DNA of 60,576 nt. Source: Planctomycetota bacterium. GTDB taxonomy: Bacteria > Planctomycetota > UBA1135 > JAKEFM01. Location: NCBI GenBank assembly GCA_022616055.1, contig JAKEFM010000104.1, forward strand, positions 1-60,576. The letters are read 5' to 3'. Shown in pieces: positions 53,874 to 60,576 of the stretch; position 1 is the first letter of the stretch; each line of letters begins with the position of its first letter. Below the pieces are notes generated by a model. The model was not told the DNA's origin, did no database searches, and worked only from the letters and a program-made list of their open reading frames with translations. A program made the position numbers and the translations under genes.

Positions 53874-55871
53874 ATGCCCACCGAACCCCGCTCCGATCGT
53901 GAGTGGCTCGAGGCCGACGGCCTCGGCGGCTTCGCCTCGGGGACGGCCTCCGGCCTGCGCACGCGACGCTACCACGCCCTCCTCCTCGCGTCGGCGCGGC
54001 CCCCGACCGAGCGGTGCGTCCTCGTCAACGGGCTCGACGCGACGGTCCGGTCGCCGGCGGGCTCCTTCCCGATCACCTCGCAGGCCTACCTCCCGGACGT
54101 CGTCCACCCGGAAGGGTCGAGGAGGATCGCCGCGTTCGAGGCGGTGCCCTGGCCCCGGTGGACCTTCTCGCTCCCGGACGGGACGCGCGTGGTGCAGGAG
54201 GTCCTCGTCCCGAAGGAGGCTCCCGCCGTCGCCGTCTCCTGGCGGCTCCTCGAGGCGAGGCCGGGCGTGACGCTCTCCGTGCGCCCGTTCCTCTCCGGGC
54301 GCGACTTCCACTCCCTCCACCACGAGAACCCGGGGTTCCGCTTCGAGCCGAGGCCGGTGGACGGAGCGCTCCTGTGGCGCCCCTACGCGGGCGTCCCCGG
54401 AGTGAACGTCTTCACGAACGGGGAATACCGGCACGCCCCCGACTGGTACCGGAACTTCCTCTACTCGGAGGAGCGGGCGCGCGGGCTCGACCACGCCGAG
54501 GACCTCGCCGCGCCCGGGACCTTCGAGTTCGACCTCTCCCGGGAAGAGGCGGTCCTCCTCCTCTCCGCGGAGGGGGTTCCCGGCCGTAGCCTCCCCCGGG
54601 AAGCCCCGCCGGAGCGAGTCCTCGAAGGGCTCCGTTCGTCGGAGGCGCGGCGTCGCGCCGCGTTCCCCTCGGGGCTCCACCGCGCGGCGGACGCCTACCT
54701 CGTCCGGCGCGGGTCGGGGCGCACGGTCGTCGCCGGCTATCCGTGGTTCTCCGACTGGGGGCGGGACACGTTCCTCGCGCTGCGCGGGCTCTGCCTCGCG
54801 ACGGGGAGGCTCGAGGTGGCGCGGGAGATCCTCCTCGAGTGGGCGGGAGCCGTCTCCGAGGGGATGCTCCCCAATCGCTTTCCCGACCGCGGCGAGACCC
54901 CGGAGTTCAACTCGGTCGACGCCTCCCTCCTCTACGTCGTCGCCGTCCACGAGTGGCTGCGGGCGACCGCGGAGAAGGGGAATCCCCCCTGCCCCGGCGA
55001 CCAGGAGATCCTGGAGAGGGCGGTCGGGGCGATCCTCGACGGCTACGCGCGCGGGACGCGCCACGGGATCCGCGCGGAGGCCGACGGCCTGCTCTCCGCC
55101 GGCGTCCCGGGCGTCCAGCTCACCTGGATGGACGCGAGGGTCGGCGACTGGGTCGTCACCCCGCGGATCGGCAAGCCCGTCGAGGTCCAGGCGCTGTGGC
55201 TCAACGCGCTGCGCATGGGCGGCGACTTCTCCTGGCGCTGGCGCCCGCTCTACGAGCGGGGGCTCGCCTCGTTCCGGGAGCGGTTCTGGAACGAGCGCGG
55301 GGGATGCCTCTTCGACGTCGTCGACGCCGACCACGAGCCGGGGAAGAACGACGGCGCGTTCCGCCCGAACCAGGTCCTCGCCGTCGGCGGCCTGCCCTTC
55401 CCGGTCCTCGAGGGGGAGCGCGCGCGGCGTCTCGTCGACGCCCTCGAGGCCCGGCTCTGGACCCCGATCGGGCTGCGATCGCTCGCCCCGGGGGAACCCG
55501 GGTACCGCCCCCGCTACGAAGGGGGGGTCCTCGAGCGCGACTCGGCCTATCACCAGGGGACGGTCTGGCCCTGGCTCCTCGGGCCCTTCGTCGAGGCGTG
55601 GGTCCGGGTCCGGGGCGGCTCGGTCGAGGCGAGGCGGGAGGCTCGGCGACGATTCCTCGACCCGGCCATCCGGCACCTCGACGAGGCCGGGCTCGGCCAT
55701 GTCTCCGAGATCGCCGACGCGGAGGCCCCCCACGCGCCGCGCGGCTGCCCCTTCCAGGCCTGGTCGGTCGGGGAGATCCTCCGGCTCGACCTCGACGTCC
55801 TCCGGGCGGGGGACGGCCGCCTCGAAGGGGGTCGCCTCGTGCCCGCCGCGCGCTCCTCGCGCCGGCCCTGA
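53874..55871 (+). CDS. Glycogen debranching enzyme (amylo-alpha-1,6-glucosidase type, GH133-like)
   Basis: This is 665 residues with AAGGG 6 nt before the ATG. The N-terminal beta domain starts REWLEADGLGGFASGTASGL, the hallmark of the bacterial/archaeal debranching family. The C-terminal (alpha/alpha)6 barrel includes GYPWFSDWGRDTFLALRGLC (about 288), then GMLPNRFPD, NSVDASLLYVVAVHEWL and SAYHQGTVWPWLLGPF, which carry the acidic catalytic and binding residues. It releases glucose from alpha-1,6 branch stubs of glycogen in the cytoplasm. The next two genes encode an oxidoreductase and a glucose-dehydrogenase-like protein, a context that suggests use of the free glucose. Confidence 0.92.
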   Translation: MPTEPRSDREWLEADGLGGFASGTASGLRTRRYHALLLASARPPTERCVLVNGLDATVRSPAGSFPITSQAYLPDVVHPEGSRRIAAFEAVPWPRWTFSLPDGTRVVQEVLVPKEAPAVAVSWRLLEARPGVTLSVRPFLSGRDFHSLHHENPGFRFEPRPVDGALLWRPYAGVPGVNVFTNGEYRHAPDWYRNFLYSEERARGLDHAEDLAAPGTFEFDLSREEAVLLLSAEGVPGRSLPREAPPERVLEGLRSSEARRRAAFPSGLHRAADAYLVRRGSGRTVVAGYPWFSDWGRDTFLALRGLCLATGRLEVAREILLEWAGAVSEGMLPNRFPDRGETPEFNSVDASLLYVVAVHEWLRATAEKGNPPCPGDQEILERAVGAILDGYARGTRHGIRAEADGLLSAGVPGVQLTWMDARVGDWVVTPRIGKPVEVQALWLNALRMGGDFSWRWRPLYERGLASFRERFWNERGGCLFDVVDADHEPGKNDGAFRPNQVLAVGGLPFPVLEGERARRLVDALEARLWTPIGLRSLAPGEPGYRPRYEGGVLERDSAYHQGTVWPWLLGPFVEAWVRVRGGSVEARREARRRFLDPAIRHLDEAGLGHVSEIADAEAPHAPRGCPFQAWSVGEILRLDLDVLRAGDGRLEGGRLVPAARSSRRP

Positions 55872-55963
55872 CCGGTCCGTACCCGGAGGGGCGACCCCGG
55901 CATCGAAGGGGCGCGCGGAGATCCCTCCCCTCCTGGAGAGGAGCCTTGCCGCCGGGAGCCCCC

Positions 55964-57541
55964 ATGCCCGAGATGACCACCTCCCCCGCGACCATGCCCG
56001 AGGCCGCCCCCCACGGGTCGGGCAACGGGACGCCTCTCGTCCTCCCCGACGACCACCACAATCGCGTCCTCGTCTCGAACGTCCATCCGCCCGACTGGGC
56101 GAACCCGGCCCCGAGCGGACGCTACAACCTCGTCGTCCTCGGCGCCGGGACGGCGGGGCTCGTCACCGCCGCGGGAGCCGCCGGCCTCGGCGCGAAGGTC
56201 GCCCTCGTCGAGCGACACCTCCTCGGGGGGGACTGCCTGAACGTCGGCTGCGTCCCCTCGAAGTGCCTGATCCGATCCTCGCGCGTCTACGGCGACCTTC
56301 GCGACGCGGCCGACCTCGGCATGCGACTCGAGGGGAGGGTCGTCGCCGATTTCCCGGCCGTCATGGAGCGGTTGCGCCGGCTGCGCTCGAAGATCAGCCA
56401 CCACGACAGCGCCGCGCGGTTCCGGGACCTCGGCGTCGACGTCTTCCTCGGCCAGGCCCGCTTCACCGGACCGGAGACCGTCGAGGTGGGCGGGAGGACG
56501 CTCCGGTTCAAGAAGGCGGTGATCGCCACCGGCGCCCGCGCCGTCAACCCGCCGATCGAGGGGATCGCCCAGGCGGGATACCTGACGAACGAGACGGTCT
56601 TCTCCCTCACCGAACTCCCCCGACGCCTCGCCGTGATCGGGGGAGGCCCGATCGGGTGCGAGCTGGCGCAGGCCTTCCGCCGCCTCGGCTCCGAGGTCGT
56701 CCTCTTCCACAACAAGGGGCATATCCTCGATCGCGAGGACGCCGACGCCGCGGAGATCGTCCAGAAGGCGTTCCTGAGGGAGGGGATCCGCCTCGTCCTG
56801 AACTGCCGGACGAAGAAGGTGACGCGGACGAGGGAGGGGAAGGCGATCCTCTTCGGCTGCGGCGGCCACGAGGAGACCGTCGTCGTCGACGAGATCCTCG
56901 CGGGGGCGGGACGCCAGCCCAACGTCGAGGGGCTGGGCCTCGAGGCGGCCGGCGTCGGCTACGACCCGCGGGAAGGGGTGAAGGTCGACGACCGGCTGCG
57001 GACGACGAACCCCCGGATCTACGCCGCCGGCGACATCTGCATGGCCTGGAAGTTCACCCACGCCGCGGACGCCGCGGCCCGCATCGTGATCCAGAACGCC
57101 CTCTTCTTCGGCAGGAAGACGCTGTCGGCCCTCACGATGCCCTGGGCGACCTACACCGACCCCGAGATCGCCCACGTCGGGATGTACGAGCGCGACGCCC
57201 GCGAGAAGGGGATCGAGATCGACACCTACCTCCAGAGGTTCGACGACGTCGACCGGGCGATCGCCGACGGGGAGGAGGAGGGGTTCGTCAAGATCCACGT
57301 GAGGAAGGGGACCGACCAGATCCTCGGCGCGACGATCGTCGCCCGGCACGCCGGGGAAATGATCAGCGAGGTCACGACCGCCATCGTCGGGAAGGTGGGC
57401 CTCGGGACCCTCGCCTCGGTCATCCACCCCTACCCCACCCAGGCCGAGGCGATCAAGAAGACCGCGGACGCGTACAACCGCACCCGCCTCACGCCCGGCG
57501 TGAAGCGGCTCTTCACCAGGTTCCTCGCCTGGACGCGCTAG
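55964..57541 (+). CDS. Flavin pyridine-nucleotide-disulfide oxidoreductase (mercuric reductase-like, lacking the C-terminal Cys pair)
   Basis: This is 525 residues from ATG 55964 (GGGAG upstream). After a 50-residue lead comes the FAD site (LVVLGAGTAGLVTAAGAAGLG) and the redox disulfide GGDCLNVGCVPSKCLIRSS. The second nucleotide site is VIGGGPIGCELAQAFRRLG and the distal FAD block is RIYAAGDI. At the C-terminus the dihydrolipoamide dehydrogenase catalytic His is replaced (HPYPTQAEA), which is more like mercuric reductases. The paired C-terminal Cys of true MerA and its N-terminal metal domain are absent. It probably reduces a small electrophile or disulfide; the substrate is unknown. It sits in a plus-strand run with debranching and glucose dehydrogenase genes. 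Confidence 0.85.
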   Translation: MPEMTTSPATMPEAAPHGSGNGTPLVLPDDHHNRVLVSNVHPPDWANPAPSGRYNLVVLGAGTAGLVTAAGAAGLGAKVALVERHLLGGDCLNVGCVPSKCLIRSSRVYGDLRDAADLGMRLEGRVVADFPAVMERLRRLRSKISHHDSAARFRDLGVDVFLGQARFTGPETVEVGGRTLRFKKAVIATGARAVNPPIEGIAQAGYLTNETVFSLTELPRRLAVIGGGPIGCELAQAFRRLGSEVVLFHNKGHILDREDADAAEIVQKAFLREGIRLVLNCRTKKVTRTREGKAILFGCGGHEETVVVDEILAGAGRQPNVEGLGLEAAGVGYDPREGVKVDDRLRTTNPRIYAAGDICMAWKFTHAADAAARIVIQNALFFGRKTLSALTMPWATYTDPEIAHVGMYERDAREKGIEIDTYLQRFDDVDRAIADGEEEGFVKIHVRKGTDQILGATIVARHAGEMISEVTTAIVGKVGLGTLASVIHPYPTQAEAIKKTADAYNRTRLTPGVKRLFTRFLAWTR

Positions 57542-57559
57542 CCCCCGAGGAGACACGCC

Positions 57560-58687
57560 GTGAAAGCGCTCGCCGTCTTTCCGGGTCGCGCCGGTTCCCT
57601 CCACCTCGCCGACCTCCCCCGTCCCACCCTCGCCGAGATCCCCGGCGGCCGCGGCGTCCTCGTGAAGGTGCTGCGCGTCGGCGTCGACGGGACCGACAAG
57701 GAGATCAACGCGGCGGAGTACGGCGCGGCGCCCCCCGGCTCCGACTTCCTCGTGATCGGGCACGAGTGCCTCGGCCGCGTCGTCGAGGTGGGGCCCACCG
57801 TGACGGAGTTCGTCCCGGGCGAGCTCGTGGTCCCGACCGTCCGCCGTCCCGGCGGCAGCCTCTACGACCGGATCGGCCAGTACGACCTGACGACGGACGA
57901 CGTCTACTTCGAGCGGGGGATCAACCTCCGGCACGGCTTCCTCACCGAGTTCTTCGCCGAGGATCCCGAGTACCTCGTCCGCGTCCCGGAGCGCCTCGCC
58001 CCGGTCGGGGTCCTCCTCGAGCCGACCTCCGTGATCGAGAAGGGGATCGTCCAGGCCTACGAGATCCAGCGCCGCCTCAAGGTCTGGCACCCGCGGCGCG
58101 CGGCCGTCCTCGGCACTGGGACGATCGGGCTCCTCGCCTCGATGGCCCTGCGCGTCCGCGGGCTCGAGGTGACGGCCGTCGGCCGGCGCACGGGTCCCTA
58201 CCGCAACGCCGAGCTCCTGCGCGAGCTCGGAGCCCGTTACGTCTCCTCCACAGAGACCCCCTTCCCGCAGGCCGCGAAGGAGCACGGACCCTTCGATCTC
58301 ATCTTCGAGGCGACCGGGTCGGCCGCGATCGTGTTCGAGGCGATGGAGAACCTCGGCAAGAACGGGGTCCTCGTCCTCTCGAGCGTCACCGGAGGGGGCC
58401 GAGCCGTCGAGGTCCCGGCGGACCGGATCAACCTCGGCTTCGTCCTCGGGAACAAGGTGATGGTCGGCACGGTGAACGCCAACCGCGACTACTTCGAGGC
58501 GGGCGTCCAGGACTTCTCCCGCGCGGAGCTGCAGTTCCCGGAGTGGCTGTCGAAGCTCCTCACCCACCCGGTCGACGGCCTGGAGAAGTACCGCGAGATG
58601 ATGCGCCTCCTCACCGAGGAGAGGAGCGCGATCAAGGTCTTCGTGAACGTCGCGCCCGAGGGCTCCTCGAATCCTCCACGCCGCTGA
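57560..58687 (+). CDS. Glucose 1-dehydrogenase-like medium-chain dehydrogenase lacking the structural-zinc cysteines
   Basis: This is 375 residues from GTG 57560, 18 nt after the oxidoreductase stop, with GAGGAG upstream. Catalytic-zinc features of archaeal-type glucose dehydrogenases are present: [11 protein letters not shown] (Asp in place of Cys), [12 protein letters not shown] (His-Glu) and [11 protein letters not shown] (Glu). The NAD(P) fold has [21 protein letters not shown]. The four-Cys structural-zinc lobe, expected just after [13 protein letters not shown], is replaced by a Cys-free stretch, while the following [12 protein letters not shown] is normal. It would oxidise glucose or a related aldose to the lactone. 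Following the debranching enzyme, it could consume free glucose from glycogen. Confidence 0.85.
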   Translation: MKALAVFPGRAGSLHLADLPRPTLAEIPGGRGVLVKVLRVGVDGTDKEINAAEYGAAPPGSDFLVIGHECLGRVVEVGPTVTEFVPGELVVPTVRRPGGSLYDRIGQYDLTTDDVYFERGINLRHGFLTEFFAEDPEYLVRVPERLAPVGVLLEPTSVIEKGIVQAYEIQRRLKVWHPRRAAVLGTGTIGLLASMALRVRGLEVTAVGRRTGPYRNAELLRELGARYVSSTETPFPQAAKEHGPFDLIFEATGSAAIVFEAMENLGKNGVLVLSSVTGGGRAVEVPADRINLGFVLGNKVMVGTVNANRDYFEAGVQDFSRAELQFPEWLSKLLTHPVDGLEKYREMMRLLTEERSAIKVFVNVAPEGSSNPPRR

Positions 58688-58845
58688 CCGGAGAGGAAGG
58701 CGGCTCGCTCCCCCCCCCGCGCCCCCGCCCCGCCCCCCGCACGGACCGGGTCCGCGCTAACAGGATCGATTCCGCGCTCGTCTTTCGGGTAGTCTGTCCC
58801 GCGTTCCGCGGCCGGGCCGCGAGGCCGCTTCGCCTGGAGGCGAGC

Positions 58846-60366
58846 ATGAAGACGACGAACCGCCGTCAGTTCCTGGGGGGGATCGGGAGGAGCGTCGGCT
58901 CGGTCGCGGTGGGATACGCCCTCGCGGACCGGCTTGGATTCGCGGAGACCCTCGCACGGTTCGCGCCGGAGCGCCTGAGGTTCGGCCGCCTCGATCCCCT
59001 GGTCGACCGGATGCAGGCGACGCCGGCCGACGCCCTGCTCCCCCTCCTCGCCCAGCGCCTCCGGGGCGGCACGCCGCTCGCCGATCTCGTGGCCGCCGGC
59101 GCGCTCGCGAACGCGCGGGCCCACGGCGGCACGAACTACGACGGCTATCACGCGCTGATGGCGCTGATGCCGAGCTTCGAGATGGCCGCGCAGATGCCGG
59201 AGCCGTTCGCGGCGCTCCCCGTCCTCAAGGTCCTGCACCGGAACGCGCGCTTCATCCAGGCATCCGGGCGGGCGCAGGCGGACGCGCTCGAGCCGCTCGG
59301 GGCCGACGCGGAATCCCATTCCCTCGTGGAGTCCGTCCGGGCGCGAAACCTGCCGAGGGCCGAGAGCGGCCTCGACGTGCTCGAGAGGCGGGCTCCCGCG
59401 CAGGCCTACGAGGATCTCCAGACCGTGGTGCGCGACGAGATGAACGTGCACCGCATCGTCCTCGCGTGGCGCGCCTACGACCTCCTCAGGCTCACGGGTC
59501 CGGAGCACGGCGTGACGATGCTCCGCCAGTCCGTGCGCTTCTGCATCGAGGAGAACGAATCGAACGCGAGACGGGGTCGGGCGGAGAACGAGATCCGCTC
59601 TCTCCTTCCCCGACTCCTGGAGGAGCATGGTCTCGCTGGGCGCGAGAGGGGGACGCGCAAGGCGGACGAGGCCTCGATCGAGCGTCTGGCCGACACCTTC
59701 TTCTCTCCCGACCGCGCCGCGGCGGCCCGGGCCGCGGCCGCCGCGCTCGCCGAAGGCCTCGATCCGGAGGACGTCGGCGCGGCGATGTCGCTCGCCGCGA
59801 CCCGGCTGCTGCTCAACGACCCGGGCCAGACGAACTCCGCTCCCGGCAAGCCGGTCGGGAGCGTGCACGGCGCCTCCGTCGGGGTGCACGCCTCGGACGC
59901 GGCGAACGCCTGGCGGCACGTCGCGCGCGTCGGGGGCGCCCGGAACGCCTTCGCGAGCCTGATCGCGGGCGCCTACCACACGGCCGGCCAGTCCGGATAC
60001 GTCGGCGCGCTCCCGAACGACCACGACGGCGAGCCCTGCACGAAGGAGGACCCCGCCGCGCTCCTCTCCGAGATCGACGGGCGCGTCCGCGCCCGCGACC
60101 AGAAGGGCGCCTGCCAGGCCGCGCGCCGCTACTGCGCCCTCGGTCACCCGAGCGAGAGGCTCTTCGCGCTCCTCCTCGGCTTCGCCGTCAGCGAGGACGG
60201 CGCGCTCCACGCCGAGAAGTACTTCCGGACGGCGCAGGACGAGCACGCCGTCGCGCGCGCGCCGCACCGGGCCCTCTACCTCGTCGCGCTCACGCGGGTC
60301 ATGGCGAGCCACTTCGGATTCCCCGCGCCCGGCTGCGAGGAGGCGCGCACGCTGCTCGCGACCTGA
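58846..60366 (+). CDS. Tat-exported protein of unknown function
   Basis: This is 506 residues from ATG 58846 (GGAGG 6 nt upstream). The N-terminus has a twin-arginine signal (NRRQFLGGIGRSVGSVAVGYA), so it should be folded in the cytoplasm, possibly with a cofactor, before export. The mature part is mostly alpha-helical. Notable His/Asp/Cys-bearing stretches are NARAHGGTNYDGYHALMALM, PVLKVLHRNARFI and GAYHTAGQSGYVGALPNDHDGEPC, which could bind a metal. I recognise no characterised family. It is 158 bp after the glucose-dehydrogenase-like gene, so it may have its own promoter. Nothing further is seen in the last 210 bp of the window. Confidence 0.7.
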   Translation: MKTTNRRQFLGGIGRSVGSVAVGYALADRLGFAETLARFAPERLRFGRLDPLVDRMQATPADALLPLLAQRLRGGTPLADLVAAGALANARAHGGTNYDGYHALMALMPSFEMAAQMPEPFAALPVLKVLHRNARFIQASGRAQADALEPLGADAESHSLVESVRARNLPRAESGLDVLERRAPAQAYEDLQTVVRDEMNVHRIVLAWRAYDLLRLTGPEHGVTMLRQSVRFCIEENESNARRGRAENEIRSLLPRLLEEHGLAGRERGTRKADEASIERLADTFFSPDRAAAARAAAAALAEGLDPEDVGAAMSLAATRLLLNDPGQTNSAPGKPVGSVHGASVGVHASDAANAWRHVARVGGARNAFASLIAGAYHTAGQSGYVGALPNDHDGEPCTKEDPAALLSEIDGRVRARDQKGACQAARRYCALGHPSERLFALLLGFAVSEDGALHAEKYFRTAQDEHAVARAPHRALYLVALTRVMASHFGFPAPGCEEARTLLAT

Positions 60367-60576
60367 CGGGAGCATCCCCGCCCGGGCGCGGGAGCCCCGG
60401 AGCCTTGCGCCCGGGAGGAAGGCGGGAGCCGTGAGCGCAGGCGCTGCATCCCCTCGAAGGTGCGGGATCTCGGCCCCAGGACAAGAGCAGCCTGTCGTCC
60501 GAGAAGCCCGACCGGGTCGATGAATTCGAACCTCCAGGGCTGGAAGCCGAGCGACGGTCGACTCAGAGCGTGAGCA

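Noticed and set aside
55964..57541. Annotation as a true mercuric reductase or dihydrolipoamide dehydrogenase
   Set aside because: The N-terminal metal-binding domain and C-terminal Cys pair of MerA are absent, and the catalytic His of dihydrolipoamide dehydrogenase is not present. Only the superfamily is supported.
60515..60545. GGTTCGAATTC-like string on the minus strand resembling a tRNA T-loop
   Set aside because: The arms do not pair into a T-stem and no acceptor, D or anticodon stem can be found around it.

Overview
The window is 60.6 kb of very GC-rich bacterial DNA, with G or C at nearly every third codon position. It shows 41 intact genes and one partial gene at the left edge, plus a vestigial mini-gene, a short ORF of doubtful status and two gene fragments. 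I see no tRNA, rRNA, CRISPR array, insertion sequence or integrase. The organism is Gram-negative: there is an AlgE-like outer-membrane barrel, a lipoprotein and many signal-peptide proteins. Large secreted proteins built from repeated beta-domains, a Ser/Thr kinase fused to a sigma-54 activator, and two ECF sigma factors suggest a high-GC Planctomycetota-like lineage. Acidobacteriota or Myxococcota cannot be excluded from sequence alone.

Layout. 1-2.4 kb: a partial secreted metallophosphoesterase and a repeat-rich secreted protein. 2.5-8.9 kb: a 1683-residue kinase/TPR/GAF/sigma-54 regulator, then aroA. 9-19.2 kb, minus strand: a tight operon of two glycosyltransferases, an MsbA-type ABC exporter, an unusual multi-lobe APH-fold kinase, an AlgE-like porin and a repeat-rich secreted protein. 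This is the best candidate for an undescribed envelope-glycan synthesis and export system. Its first gene junction carries a 119-bp-period tandem duplication that left a 40-codon vestigial ORF. 19.6-23.7 kb, minus strand: a sulfatase-fold protein, a membrane protein and an EamA transporter. 23.7-29.5 kb: a dGTPase-like gene, a beta-propeller protein, a 918-residue secreted protein and an alpha/beta hydrolase whose nucleophile position is Gly.

29.8-40.6 kb: rnc and mfd overlap. Downstream of mfd, its 3' end recurs in two separate fragments (35.19 kb and 40.44 kb). The block between the fragments holds genes whose codon use looks less extreme than the host's. A DUF4143-type ATPase gene with an AT-rich, near-consensus promoter lies between mfd and the first fragment. 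This looks like a site of repeated insertion. 40.6-50.9 kb: an M28 peptidase lipoprotein, a second sigma-54 activator, a STAS/ECF sigma pair, a DNA-alkylation-repair-like protein, several small secreted proteins (one tandem paralogous pair), a Gly-Asn-linker protein and an alginate-lyase-like protein.

51.1-60.4 kb: an ECF sigma/anti-sigma pair, a fructose-bisphosphatase-fold protein with an eroded active site, a VTT membrane protein, then a plus-strand run of glycogen debranching enzyme, flavin disulfide oxidoreductase and glucose-dehydrogenase-like protein. These could link glycogen breakdown to glucose oxidation. A Tat-exported protein of unknown function closes the window.
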